Source: Reticulascus tulasneorum
Lineage: Eukaryota > Ascomycota > Sordariomycetes > Glomerellales > Reticulascaceae
NCBI GenBank assembly: GCA_001557505.1
Contig: LSAX01000003.1
Location: forward strand, 1,984,001-2,048,000
Direction of reading: 5' to 3'
DNA length: 64,000 nt
A model generated the notes under the pieces. It saw only the letters and a program-made list of their open reading frames with translations. It searched no databases and had not been told where the DNA came from. This document shows, in pieces, positions 22,460-33,765 of this stretch (position 1 is its first letter; each line of letters opens with the position of its first letter). A program made the translations under genes and the position numbers.

Positions 22460-25400
22460 TTAATGGAACTTCACTGATGGGCCCCTGGTGGTCCTTCTTT
22501 TCCCTGCCTTCCGTAATTCCTCCCCAGCAATGAGCGCAAACAGTCGCTTTGCTAAATCGTCCTCGCCAAAGCCCCCGACTTCGGCCTTGAATGCGTCAAC
22601 GACGTCAAGATGCCATTGATCTAGGACCAAACTCTGTCCATGCGACTCTACTGACCTGCCCAAGAGTCTGCTAGATTTGCTGGTAAACGATTCACTCAGT
22701 TCAAAGTCGAATGAGCCCTTGCGGCGGAGTTGGATGAATTCATCCAACAGCAGCCAGTGATCTCTCGACCACATTGTCTGTGAAAGACGATGATCTTGCT
22801 TCTTTGGGGTAACATCTTCTGGTGCATCCGTCATGGAAATATCTTCATTGCCGAAGCTCTGCTCGTTCTCCTTGTCGGCTTCTTGACTTGCTATGTTAAG
22901 CTGAGAAGCCGATGCGGAACCAACGGATCCAGCAGAGAGTCGTCTTTCTGCTCTGGCTTGGGCCTGGAGTATGGGTGATAACACACTGCTAGTAAACTCC
23001 ACTACCCGGCCAGGTGTGTGCGGCTTCAACGGCGAGCGAAGGCATGACTTCGTCGGCGAAAGGTTTCGGTTCGGCAGAGGTCGCAGAAGTGGTCGCATGA
23101 ACTCAGGTGATTCGTCACTCACGGCGGACGTTTCTTGCCATTTCTGAATATCTGCATGGGTGAGCTGCATTCGTGCTGGTGTCGGAGCCGTTTCACCAGC
23201 TGATGCTGGCCTAAATAGAGATTGCCCCATCTGTCGAGTCCTGGGAGTGAAGTTTCGCTTCTGTGCAACAGACGGCAGCTGAACCTGTTCAGGGGTGCTT
23301 TGCGTAGATTCTTGTATCTCGGATGTGTTCGCTGCTGTTCCTTGCGGCGCAGCAGGGGAGAAAAGATCCATTCTTCCTCGGGTGACAGGACGGAAGTCTT
23401 TTTGGGGAATAATAGGAAACATTGAATTCGTCTGAAGAGCTGAGACCTGCTTTTCCGGAGACGACGGAAGATTGCCTTGCTGCTGGACGACTGCTCTCTT
23501 CTTGACATTTAAGACTTCCTGAGCCCCCTGCATGCCTGGTAGAGGAGCGGGGGACGAGAAGAATGCTGACAGATCAAACCTCCCTGGAGTCTTTGCATTG
23601 ATCTGGAAGTTCTTCTGAGAGACGTTCGGCCCTCGCGCAAGCATCGAGTATTCGTCAACCTCACTCGCTTCTGGTTTTGACCTTGCGTTACCCTGAGACG
23701 CGGCCAGGACATTGGCTGGCTCAACGTGGAGATCTTTGTTCTTCGCCCAAGGACTAGGAATCTTGCCACGTCGCGACAGAGCTGTGGTCGACTTCTTGCC
23801 GAAGGGTTGCTGACGGCTGGATCGAGGTGTGGGCCGTTGGGCTTCCAAAGCCCAAATGTCCTCTTCGTCTTCCTCCTCCACTTCTTGATCCTCTTCTTGA
23901 TCCTCTTCTTGTTCTTCTTCCGTCTCCACGGTGCCGTCGGGGCCATGATCGCTGCTGGCAAGCTGCCCAGCAGCCATTGAACCTTTCACAGCATTCATGC
24001 TGGAGCTTTGTGGCTGAGATAGACCGAATGATTGATCTCGAGATGGCGCTCTTTGAGCATACTCATCCGCCACCCAGCTCATTTCATCATAGTCTGGTGG
24101 CGCCCCGCGAGTCGAGCTGGGACCATTTGACTGCAGATTTGGCTTTGCGACAGAACCCCTAAGGCTGTTGGTTAAAGCCTGCATAAAGCTGGAATGGTTT
24201 GATTTCTGCGTCTGAGGCCCGAATGGGTCATCAATGATCTGTCTCGGCGGTCCGGTCGATGATGGCTGGAAGAGCTGCGCCCCGGCTTGGATTAAATTTG
24301 ACAACGGCTGAGTCCACCCGTTCTTCGAGTTTGTAGACTGAGGTTGATTGCCATTAGTGGCCCTGAATGGGCTGCCAAGGGAGTTTTGGCGGCTTCGAGG
24401 AGACGACGCATCCGAAGTCACACTCTGCAATGCCATTCCAGCCCGGACAATGGGTGAAAGAACTGGGCGAGAACTGTTTCTCGCAATGCTATCTTGAAGG
24501 GATTTAAGCACGTTAATATCGTGCAGCGGTGGAAGATTCGGCGATGACTGCTGTGCAGCAGGGGTGACATTCTCCTCGATTGATGCCGGCAGAGTGGTTG
24601 CATCATCCGGCTTGAGAGACGACTCATCGTTCAGAGAATGAGGGCTAGAACCCAGAGAACCCGAGGGTGAACCGCTTGCCAGAGCAGTTGTAGGATCAGG
24701 GATGGCTTTGTCTCCAGTGGCGTTGCTTGATTGTTCGCTAGGCGATGGTGTTTCTTCAGGTGTCAGGAGCCTTCCAGGATCTGACTGTGCATTCATGGCG
24801 CTCGCATTTGACGCCGGCAAACTTTGAGGTGAAGATCTCGCGGCTTCTGCCTCAAGAGCATACTTCGTGACTGGACGTCTCGGTGTCGCAGCTTCCAGAA
24901 CAGCATCCGGGATTTCAGAAAATGAATCTTCGTACATGACAGATTCGTCGTCGTTGAACTTCCCTGAACTCCTCCTGCCTGGAGATTGTCGTCCTGGAGT
25001 TGCGCCAGCCAAAACACGGGATGGAACGCTTGAGAAGGACTCGTCCATCTTCTTTGCCTTGAAGCTCAGCAGCTGCCTGCTAAGGGGAAGGGGCTTCGTG
25101 CGTCTGGGACTTCGAGACCATGTCGGCGACTGATTCTCCCTTCTAGGAGAGCTCAGCCTTGGACTGACCACCGGCTCGGGTGATTGCGCAGCTGGCAAGA
25201 GAGGGAGAGTCACACGCGAAGTATCAGCCTCGATCGCATCAGACTTCTCAGCACCTTGCCGATACGATTCCAAAGTCTTGTTAATAATGAGACTCGTCTC
25301 CTCTCCAAAGTCTTGCTGATCCAATTGAGCGGCACTCAGGTTCGCTTGCAACGATGGTAAGGAAGTCATGAAGATCATGCTGAAATCTTCTCCCTGTGCG

Positions 25401-26449
25401 ACAGTATCCTGGTCATTGGAGATTGACCCCCCAGCCCCTGCACTTGCTTCGGACGAGACATCGCTAGGCGCCCCACGGGAATATTCGTCACCCATCTCCA
25501 TTTCGACTACTTCTGAATGTTGCTGCTGAGGCGATTCAGAACGATTGTCGGCCGACGAATGTGGCGGAGATGAGATTTGTATGGACACTTTGGAGTGCGT
25601 CAATGCCCGAGGGGTTTCTTGTTCGGACAAGGTTGCCATCCAGATATCAGGCTCAGACTCAGCTACTACTGTATCAGGATCAACAACAGACGTAGGCGTT
25701 ACGCGATCCATAGCAATGTCGCCCGGGTCGCTTGTATGGTCGTAATGGTGTTGGTATTCAATATCGTCCATCGGCGCATCAGCTAGTTCCTCGACTTCCT
25801 CTGGCATTAGCGACATTCGCCGCCCTCTTCCTCGTCGCTTAGCCGTAGAGGTTTGTCTTAAAGATGGCACATTGTCATCGGAAGCAAGTTCCGTCCCGAC
25901 CTTAGTGGTTCGTTTCGTTCGTGTACTCGACCTTGGCGTGGGCTTAATGCTTGCCTCTGAAGCCGTGTCTTCTGCGCTAGTAACTTTCGCTCTTCTTGGG
26001 GTTCTCTTGATAGGGGTGGCAGCTCGTTTTTTGGTAGTTTTAGTCGACTTGGGAGTTCCCGCTGCCTTTGGTGGTCGTCCTCTTCGCTTTGGTGTTGTCG
26101 CCGTACTTTGCGCATCGTCGTCCCTCAAGGGGACCTTCGTCGTCGTCGTCGTTCGTTGTCGCCGAGTGGTAGGGGTCGGCGAAGTGAATAGTCTTCTCCC
26201 AACATTGTCACCCTCCGAACCCTCCGTCTCTACAGTCACAAAGAGCTTCTGAGGCGACTGGTTATCCCCAACTTGCAATTCGAACGTCTGTTTCCTCGGG
26301 GAACTGCTTTCAAGGGACATAAAGCGCTGCGAACGTTGGCTCCTTGTCACGCGGTGTGCGGAAGGATATAAGGCAGAAGATATGGAACCATTCAGAGGAT
26401 CTGGGGAAGACAACAAGTCAACCACACTCTGATCCCGTTGAGCCGCCAT
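22460..26449 (-). CDS. Large AT-hook nuclear protein (1329 aa)
   Basis: A single exon from ATG 26449, which has an A at -3 and opens MAAQRDQ. The protein is long and largely disordered (Ser/Pro/Thr/Gln-rich). Residues 121-128 (KRRGRPPK) form a canonical AT-hook, with a second basic RGRGRR element at about 204-211 and many Lys/Arg/Thr-Pro repeats between. An acidic run of Glu/Asp lies near the middle, encoded around 23870-23930. The last ~100 residues form a compact, conserved-looking helical region (starting near WSRDHWLLLDEF), the only part that looks globular. Fungal relatives are labelled AT-hook DNA-binding proteins, with no established function that I can cite. Minor-groove binding to AT-rich chromatin is inferred. 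The gene is divergent from PMP47 and convergent with RPN6. Confidence 0.85.
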   Translation of the reverse strand: MAAQRDQSVVDLLSSPDPLNGSISSALYPSAHRVTRSQRSQRFMSLESSSPRKQTFELQVGDNQSPQKLFVTVETEGSEGDNVGRRLFTSPTPTTRRQRTTTTTKVPLRDDDAQSTATTPKRRGRPPKAAGTPKSTKTTKKRAATPIKRTPRRAKVTSAEDTASEASIKPTPRSSTRTKRTTKVGTELASDDNVPSLRQTSTAKRRGRGRRMSLMPEEVEELADAPMDDIEYQHHYDHTSDPGDIAMDRVTPTSVVDPDTVVAESEPDIWMATLSEQETPRALTHSKVSIQISSPPHSSADNRSESPQQQHSEVVEMEMGDEYSRGAPSDVSSEASAGAGGSISNDQDTVAQGEDFSMIFMTSLPSLQANLSAAQLDQQDFGEETSLIINKTLESYRQGAEKSDAIEADTSRVTLPLLPAAQSPEPVVSPRLSSPRRENQSPTWSRSPRRTKPLPLSRQLLSFKAKKMDESFSSVPSRVLAGATPGRQSPGRRSSGKFNDDESVMYEDSFSEIPDAVLEAATPRRPVTKYALEAEAARSSPQSLPASNASAMNAQSDPGRLLTPEETPSPSEQSSNATGDKAIPDPTTALASGSPSGSLGSSPHSLNDESSLKPDDATTLPASIEENVTPAAQQSSPNLPPLHDINVLKSLQDSIARNSSRPVLSPIVRAGMALQSVTSDASSPRSRQNSLGSPFRATNGNQPQSTNSKNGWTQPLSNLIQAGAQLFQPSSTGPPRQIIDDPFGPQTQKSNHSSFMQALTNSLRGSVAKPNLQSNGPSSTRGAPPDYDEMSWVADEYAQRAPSRDQSFGLSQPQSSSMNAVKGSMAAGQLASSDHGPDGTVETEEEQEEDQEEDQEVEEEDEEDIWALEAQRPTPRSSRQQPFGKKSTTALSRRGKIPSPWAKNKDLHVEPANVLAASQGNARSKPEASEVDEYSMLARGPNVSQKNFQINAKTPGRFDLSAFFSSPAPLPGMQGAQEVLNVKKRAVVQQQGNLPSSPEKQVSALQTNSMFPIIPQKDFRPVTRGRMDLFSPAAPQGTAANTSEIQESTQSTPEQVQLPSVAQKRNFTPRTRQMGQSLFRPASAGETAPTPARMQLTHADIQKWQETSAVSDESPEFMRPLLRPLPNRNLSPTKSCLRSPLKPHTPGRVVEFTSSVLSPILQAQARAERRLSAGSVGSASASQLNIASQEADKENEQSFGNEDISMTDAPEDVTPKKQDHRLSQTMWSRDHWLLLDEFIQLRRKGSFDFELSESFTSKSSRLLGRSVESHGQSLVLDQWHLDVVDAFKAEVGGFGEDDLAKRLFALIAGEELRKAGKRRTTRGPSVKFH

Positions 26450-27004
26450 ATTTGCGACGGTAGTGCAACGTATATCGTATAATGAACAATACTGCCAGAC
26501 TCTGGACTTCACATCGGCTAGCGACGTGGAATGTTCGACATGGAAGGTGAAGTTGGAAAGTATGTGCATGCATGGATGGGAAGGGGACCCTGTCTTCTGT
26601 TTGTTTACTTTTTGCTCAAAATGGATTAGCCTCATGGGCAAGTTGGCCCTTCACAGGAACAACATTCTCCCATTCCCGATGTCCTTGCGGTGCACGGGCC
26701 AGATCCGCAACCCCACAAACTCGGGGCATATCAATCACATGCAGACCCCATTCTTACAGTACACCCCTGCCTTGTGATTGCATGAGTGACATAATTTGGA
26801 GCGATTGGTGGGACAGACCCCTTCGGCATGATCAGACATTGACCTCGGCTGAGCCTCGACAAGTTCAGTTTGAATGGAAGACGGTCTAACGTCTAATAAG
26901 CAGCATAAAGCACCGCATCAGCGTAGCTGAAATATTTGCCCGTGCATTCATGTTTCTTTCTTCTCCTCTCAAGTCCTCACTTAGATCGGTCCATCGTTGT
27001 CATC
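26450..27004. promoter_or_regulatory. Bidirectional promoter AT-hook gene / PMP47
   Basis: These 555 bases lie between divergent start codons. The sequence just before PMP47 is C/T-rich (about 26949-26990), typical of fungal 5' leaders. No coding gene was recognised. Confidence 0.5.
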
Positions 27005-28053
27005 ATGTCTAAGCCCTCAGCCATTCCTCAGAACGACAATGTCGCCCACGCGCTTGCTGGCGCAGGTGGAGGCATCCTGTCGATGGCCTTGACGTGCGTT
27101 GCCCGTTTCCTATGCTCTCGCCGTGACTGACAATCTTCAGCTACCCTTTAATTACCCTATCCACGCGAGCCCAAGTCGAGTCCAAGAAAGCCGAATCGCC
27201 ATTCCTTGAAGCCGTCCAGAAGATCATCGCTAGAGAAGGAGTATCCGGGTTGTACGCCGGCCTCGACTCTGCCCTGTTTGGCATAAGTGTCACGAACTTT
27301 GTTTACTATTACTGGTACGAATGGACGCGGGCATTCTTCGAGGCAGCCGCAGCGAAGTCCGGCCGCGCAAGCAAGAAGCTTACGACCATCGAATCGATGA
27401 TGGCTGGTGCACTTGCGGGCTCAGCTACAGTCCTAATTACAAACCCCATCTGGGTTGTCAACACTCGAATGACGACGCGAAAGCAACACAAGCCGTCGGA
27501 TGAGGAATCACTGATTGGCGCAAAGCCTGCGAGGGCACCCGGCACCATCGGCACCGTGTTGTCAATGTTGAAGAATGAGGGGCCGCAGTCGTTTTTTGCT
27601 GGAGTTGTCCCGGCGTTGGTACTGGTGATCAACCCGATTTTGCAATACACACTGTTTGAGCAGATGAAGAATGCGGTGGAGAAGAGGAGGAGAGTGACTC
27701 CGACTATTGCCTTCTTCCTTGGCGCTCTGGGGAAGTTGTTCGCAACATCGGTCACGTATCCCTATATCACTGTTAAGAGCCAAATGCATGTGGCCAACAG
27801 TAGCCAGAAGCAGGGTGTTTTCCAGGCTATCAGTAGAGTGGTCAAGGAGGAAGGATATGCTGGGCTCTACAAGGGTTTGTCTCCACTACATTATAAGTCA
27901 CTCGGTTCAACTAGCTAACATCTCTTGGTAGGCATTGGCCCAAAGGTATCACAGAGTGTAATGACCGCCGCATTCCTATTTGCTTTCAAGGATGTTCTGT
28001 ATGCACAGACGGTCAAGCTTAGGATCGCTGCAGCTAAGAGACGCCTTGCATGA
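27005..28053 (+). CDS. Peroxisomal adenine-nucleotide carrier (PMP47/Ant1 type)
   Basis: Three exons: 27005-27093, 27141-27874 and 27932-28053, giving 314 aa. It is a mitochondrial-carrier-family protein with three repeats. Signature-like PxTxxR sequences are YPLITLSTR (repeat 1, rebuilt across intron 1), NPIWVVNTR (repeat 2) and YPYITVKSQ (repeat 3). The match to fungal PMP47 is strong, including the YYYWYEWTR region and the GIGPKVSQSVMTAAF end. The family imports ATP into peroxisomes in exchange for AMP, which supports activation of fatty acids for beta-oxidation. Repeat 3 has Gln where the signature usually has Arg/Lys, as in other PMP47 proteins. It is convergent with MAK10, with 291 bases between stops. 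Confidence 0.94.
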
Positions 28054-28344
28054 GGCAACGACTGACACCACGCGCTGCCCTAGCTAACATATCCAAGAGG
28101 ACTGGGTCAATGTGTATGGCCGAGTAACTCGAATGCGCTTCAAATGCTGCACTTAGTTGAGGGAGGGAAAATGCGTGGACATATTTGTGTATTAAAAGAG
28201 CAAGGGATTGGACAAGGCTCATGAGTAGGGGTATTCGAAAGTGTAACATAAGATTCCCAAACAGTGGTGCATGCATGAGGAATAGATATTAGATCCACCT
28301 CTATCCGCATCTGTTGCAGCCTGACCTCGGCTTCCTCATCCCAG

Positions 28345-30949
28345 TTACCGAACCAGTGATATTTTCGGCACAATCCACCACTCATGATACGCCTTGTCAG
28401 GGGTCGGCACCTCGGCCTTGAGCTTCAAGTCCCCGCCTTCGCCTGACTTCTCCAACGCCTTCTGTACCGCCGAGATGGCAATACCCGTAGCAATACACGA
28501 CTTCAGTCCATTCTTGGCAGTTACTACCCATCGCTCATGAGAGCCCACCGAGAAGGCTTCTGCGGCCGCAAACTTGCTCATAGTCTCGAACCCTTTCTTG
28601 GCGCCCGCACTGGCTTTCTCGGCATACCGAAGGAGCTCCATGGTCGGGCTCTCAGCTTGTGTTGTGCCGGCTGTGAATTCTTCATAATTTGGCAACGACG
28701 GCAAGCCGATGACTGCGAATGGCTTCATGCGGAGTTCGTAGCGGAGCTCGTCGGTGCCGTATGGGCGCGGCGGTGGTTTGACAAGCGAAAGGCGGTGGAG
28801 GACGGTGTATAGAGAGGACAGTGCATCAGCCAGCTCCCAAGTCACGGCTGCGTCGAGGAGGGCAAGCCGTATGAATGCCAGGGATTTTGTGAACTGCGCA
28901 TCCATTGTGGGAGTGAAGCGTTGCCTTTCCGATCTTTGCTGATTCAGAGTGCGAATGGTGAACGACTTGATCCGCTCAACATGCTGTATTCTCATCTTGG
29001 CAAGATAGTTGAGATACCAGTACATGCCAGCCAACTCATCTGTTTGGTAGACTTCAAGCTCAAACCCGAGCTGCACTATCCACTCCATCTGCTGAAGTTT
29101 GTAAAAGTACGCCCATGACGAAAGTGGAAGGGGGTAGGATTCAACCGGATCGCTGCCCATGCTTCGATAGACCAATGGCTGCTCGTTCATCTGATTCTGA
29201 ATGATCTGATCAATATCCTCACCGTCAAACTGCAGATTCTCCCAGTCCCTAATGATGTGACAGAGAGTACGTCGGACCCGACATCGATTCTGGCAGAAAG
29301 TGCGCAGAATGTCTAGAAATGGCTGCGCCGCCCGCTGTCGAAAGACTTCCATCTGGTTTGCAATTATAAATCGAGGATCTTGAACTACTTCTATTTCATC
29401 ATTGGCGCGGTCTAAGAGAGGACTGCAGGGCAAGGCGATTATGGCGAGGTCGTCATCCAGAAGTTGCCGGATGCTCTTAGTCCCAAGAACTTCCATGTCC
29501 ATGAACAGGAAGCTTTGCAAGAGCGTCCGGATGTATACCAGTGGTTGTGGCTTCTTGGCTTGGAATGTACAGACGAAGGTCTACAGGGTTGTAAGCAGAT
29601 GACCAAGACCAGCGTGTGGATTGAGCAATACCTTTAGGCATTGCGAGTCTGTATAGTTCAACACATCAATGACCTCGATCCCATCTTTAAAGAGTCTGGT
29701 AAGATGATCAAAGGCATCATCAAAACTCAACTGCACAATCGGTCGTGGCGGCATGGTACTAGCAAGCTTCCGTTGAATCTTCGCACTGAAGGCTTCCGGG
29801 ACGGGTTTGGCAAGGGCGTGAGTGGTGCGTATGGGCTCAAGCATCCCAAGTGTTTCTTCCCAGGGCCCTTTGATTAGTTCGGCATCTGTCCGATATTGCG
29901 TGTGATCGATTGCTGCCAGAAATGTGTATCTGAATAACAGGCGGGCATCGAGGGCCAGGAGCAGCTCGGTGGGTACCGAATCCGAGAGCTGTCGGAGGAC
30001 AAAACTCGCATCTTTGATAGCTTCCCGTACAGCATCGATGCTGAAGCCGTCTAGCAGACCCCGGTTGTATGTGTTCGTGACAAAATCTTCTTCCTTGACA
30101 TGAACATTAGAATGGCGATGCTTTCGTCTGTCTTTCTACTTACTTCATAGTAATGCTCGTTTTTTATCCTCTCATTGACCTGCCCACATGCCTTCAACAG
30201 CCCCAGGCAATAAGCCCGGAGAACAGCGTGCATAGGGGATGGTGGAATATCTCCTGAGATCCGTATAAAATGGGCATCATGGATCGTACCTGGCGTAGGC
30301 ATGAGGATTGCATCTACGTATACGCTGGTGAATAGAGTCTGGGATAGAGGATATCCGATATGCCAAGCCAGCTGTGAGGCTGTGTAAGTCAAGCGGCTCT
30401 AACTGTGACGAGCATCTCACCTCATGGCAAAGGAGTTGATCCATTATGCCTAAAACCTCTTCCGGGAGCAGTGGTCGAGACACATCGTATTCCTCGTCCA
30501 CGGACTCCCCGGCTTGCAAACAGCCACTGTCCATCTTGGGATCCATAATCTAGGCCCAGGGTCAGTCGAGAGCTCGATCTCTATGCTTACAATTCATATT
30601 TAGTTTACAAACATACTTCAAGAGCCCCAACGGACTCAAACAGGGTGAAGAAGCCATCTTTGACAATCTCACCGGGAGATAGCGCTGTGGTCGCATCAGC
30701 TGTCAATGCAAGCATAGGACTCGAACCAGGAGTGGTTTAGTCATACTGTTAGCAGCTGCGAGAAACTTCGCTGTGATGTCAAAAGCAATGATGCTATTAG
30801 ACGTGATATTTGGTGGCGGCGGCGGTGGATGATCGTAACCTTGATCAAGCGAGAGCCTTGAAATGTCTATCATGGGCTGTTAGAACCCCCGGACCGCAAA
30901 GGAATAGGACATACTTGCCTTCAGACATACCAGGCCCCTGCTGAGCCAT
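28345..30949 (-). CDS. NatC N-terminal acetyltransferase auxiliary subunit Mak10 (Naa35)
   Basis: Seven exons: 30949-30931, 30866-30747, 30684-30617, 30549-30421, 30371-30144, 30093-29632 and 29580-28345, giving 753 aa. The first exon holds only 19 nt. All phases agree. The diagnostic block is ALEIMDPKMDSG, followed by the ELLxxMDxLLCHE-like helix and the WHIGYPLSQTLFTSVYVD segment of the Mak10 family. The NatC complex acetylates N-termini such as Met-Leu, Met-Ile and Met-Phe on ribosomes. This subunit is the large scaffold; the catalytic Mak3 is not in the window. A proline run (PPPPPP) occurs near residue 25. It has the same orientation as the ATP15 gene upstream. Confidence 0.95.
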
Positions 30950-31529
30950 ATTAACAGCTTATCGGGGGGTCTTGCCGCTGCTCCTTCATCAAGCGTGATT
31001 TGAGGGTGGATGAACGTGGTCGGTTGAGTTGGAAACCAATTATCTGACACGATGAAGCACCGACACAGCTAGCTGGAGTATGGCAGCCATTCACAATGAC
31101 AAGGATTATAAACACATACGGCGAACGTAAAACGTGCACTTTTCGAGGATAACGCAATATTCTCCGGTACCTTACAAAACCGGAAATATCGGGGAAGATT
31201 TGGGTCGTTAGATCGGGGCCTTGAGATGATGATTCTCTCGCAACAACCGAATTTGGCCCGGCCGGACAAATTTGGCTCACAGGGCATAATCCAGTCCTAG
31301 AAATCGGCATTGGCAATAACACACACGTACGGCTACTCCATAAAGGCAATTCGCAATCTTTCAGGCCAGTTTAAAATATTTTCATGCCAATTTCTTTATG
31401 ATACAGTCATACCGGACACAGAACAGGTGTGCAAGGTGCGGTGCAGGTGCTGTGTCTCCTCCGAGTCTATCGACCGATTTCAACCACCAGATCTCCTCCA
31501 TGCATCTCGGGTTCCCATGCTCATGATGA
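30950..31529. other. Intergenic, 0.6 kb
   Basis: Between the start of MAK10 and the stop of ATP15, both on minus. It should hold the MAK10 promoter and the ATP15 3' end. No other gene was recognised. Confidence 0.5.
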
Positions 31530-31904
31530 TCAAGAGGACGCTGGCTCCGTCCTGGCCGCAAGGTTGGCCTGCGCCAGAGGCTTCACGTCACCCTGCTTGC
31601 CGTTCTATTGAGGTATTTCTGTCAGCTCCCTTCCTCGGCATCTCATTCTAAGATGTGCAATCCTTACCTCCCATTTCGCGAATCGTAGCTCCGTTTGTCC
31701 TCTTCGCTCAGCTGCCAGTCTCTTGTCTTCCTTCAAGCTTCGGCGCACGACGCGGGAGGCGACGGCAAGGTAGCGGTTGTAGCTATTGGCGCTGTTAGCT
31801 TTCCAGTCCCGAAGGTTATCTCCATTGACCGGCGATGGCGAGGAAATGATAGAAGAGGCCCAATTGACTCACGTAATGCCTGCGGCTTTCCACGCGAATA
31901 CCAT
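31530..31904 (-). CDS. Mitochondrial ATP synthase subunit epsilon (Atp15)
   Basis: A small gene of three exons: 31904-31873, 31782-31668 and 31604-31530, giving 73 aa. The deduced start MVFAWKAAGIT continues as YNRYLAVASRVVRRSLK, which is the hallmark of the fungal F1 epsilon subunit (Atp15, equal to the eukaryotic epsilon, not the bacterial one). The segment ELRFAKWENGKQG bridges the second junction. The length is normal for the family. The subunit sits in the central stalk of F1 with gamma and delta in the mitochondrial matrix; like its relatives it has no cleavable presequence. Exons are too short to appear as long open frames, so this gene is easily missed. Introns are 90 and 63 nt. Confidence 0.93.
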
Positions 31905-32447
31905 TTTTGCGGTTGCTTGATGGGTTGCTGAAGGTGTGAATTGGGATTGTGATGCCAATTGAAGGCTCAGAATCTTGAGGCGACAAGCTTGGGTGTGGTT
32001 TGCTGCCTCAGGCAACCACCTCAGTGGATCGGGTGGGCCGGTTAGCCAAGTCAGATTATGTCAGCAGTTTCTGCTAGCTATCTCGTTTAGAGCCTCATTG
32101 TAAGCTAGTCCACCTATTCTACGAATACTCACACATATCTAAAGCAGCCTTCTTGCGGTAATCAATTAGTACAAAATGAACGAACTCTGATGGCAGAATT
32201 GTTTCAGCTGAGTTAACTCAAATCTGCTCCGAGCTCTTGTTGCTCTGCTCCAAATTTTGGATGATATGGATCTCATTGCTACATAATCACATCTGCAGTG
32301 ATCTTTCCACGATGCTCAATGTCAAGAGATTCAATTGTGAGTGTTTTTTAAATACAATAATCGAACAGAGCGCTGTTTCCTGGATGCAAAGCTTTCAAGA
32401 AGGTCTACTCCACCTAAGGTCAAGCGGTTCCACGATCCTCCACCATA
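31905..32447. other. Intergenic, 0.5 kb
   Basis: Promoter side of ATP15 and 3' side of the monooxygenase gene. No gene was recognised. Confidence 0.5.
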
Positions 32448-33765
32448 TCATTGCCTGAGGTTTCGCATGAAGAAATAAGAATGCACAACAACAGTCGCCA
32501 GCGGATGGAAAAATGAAGGCGTGTGATATTTGACATGCCTTGTCATAGATGTAGCCAGAGTGGTTCTTGGCGCGCCTGGAGTGAAGAGATAGTCGTGAGC
32601 CAGCTCATCTGTGAGACGCTGGACCTTCTCCATCCGCGGAAACATTTCCTTTTCGAACGATTCAATACTTTGGTCCAGTAAACTCGCGCTGCCGCCTTTC
32701 TCTACAGCAGCGATGATTACTTTTGACAGTTTCAAAGCGTCCTCCAGTGCAACATTGACGCCTTCCCCGGCGAACGGTGTCATAAGGTGTGCAGCATCTC
32801 CAATGGCTGTAGCTCCAGTTTTATGTGTCCAATTGGATCCGACGGGTAGCATGTACAATGATTTCGGGATGCAGAGACCTGAGGATTTAGAAATAGCTTC
32901 AACCAGTTCAGGACTCCAGCCCTGGTGCTCAACCAGTAGTGCTTCCTGAACAACCGCAAGGTCGTGCGAATCGTATCCACACTTCTCTGGAGCCATCCAG
33001 TCTTCGCTATCCTTCAAAAATGCGGCGTATACGTTGATGTTACCATCACCCATTTGCTGGATTGTCAGCCTCATTCCGTCGGCGCCCGCCAAAACCAGAC
33101 CTCCGTGGACAAGCTCGCTGACGGCGGGGGCTGTTGTAGCTGCATCTGGGATATTCAGTTGGTACAAGCCAATGCCGGTGTATTTTGGTTCCACGTTTGG
33201 AGCCAGCATCTTGCGGACTTTGCTCCATGCTCCATCTGCGCCGATGATGAGGTCAAATCCAGAGATGGTGGTGTGCTCAAACACAAGAGTGTTGTCTTCT
33301 TCAACTCGCTTCAGATGATGGCCCCATTTGATTGTACCTTCTGGCAGGGATTCTACAAGCATTTCACGCAGCCTCGCGCGGTCGATTTCGGGTCGTTCCT
33401 GGACTTTGTTACCCATCCGAACGGCACCTTTTTTGACGAGTAGCTGGGTGTTATTCTTGTCGACGAGCGCCATATACTGGCCATCGTATCGGGCGTGCTT
33501 GAGAAATTCGTCCCAAAGACCAGCCTCTTTTACAGCAAGGAGGCCGGTCTCACTATGAAGATCCAAGGTCCCGCCCTGAGACCGGTAGTTCGGCGACGTC
33601 TCGCCTTCGAAAACGGTTGTGTCAATATTGGCTCGATGCAACAGCCTAGCTATCATACAGCCTGGCCACGGAGTTAGAAGAAATGAGCAGGTTAAGTTAG
33701 AAGATATATAGTATACCGGCAGGGCCGGCGCCGATAATGGCAATCGTCGGTGTTTTCGATGTCAT
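32448..33765 (-). CDS. FAD-dependent monooxygenase, TetX-like
   Basis: Two exons: 33765-33717 and 33661-32448, giving 420 aa. The intron interrupts the N-terminal dinucleotide-binding motif; splicing restores GAGPAGCMIARLL. Other class A flavoprotein monooxygenase features are the Gly-rich GGTLDLH segment, the GADGAWSKVR stretch (DG motif) and GDAAHLMTPFAGEGVN near the C-terminus (FAD ribityl binding). The spacing and the GTLDLHSETG and AGEGVNVALEDA motifs resemble TetX-type and related aromatic hydroxylases of the PF01494 family. A C-terminal hydrophobic helix is suggested by the last 25 residues. The likely reaction is NAD(P)H-dependent hydroxylation of an aromatic or polyketide substrate; the substrate is unknown. 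The gene stands alone, with no biosynthetic enzymes next to it. Confidence 0.9.

Noticed and set aside
30700..30745. GGTTCGAGTCC on the minus strand, like a tRNA T-arm
   Set aside because: It lies in a MAK10 intron and no D-arm, anticodon arm or acceptor stem pairs with it.
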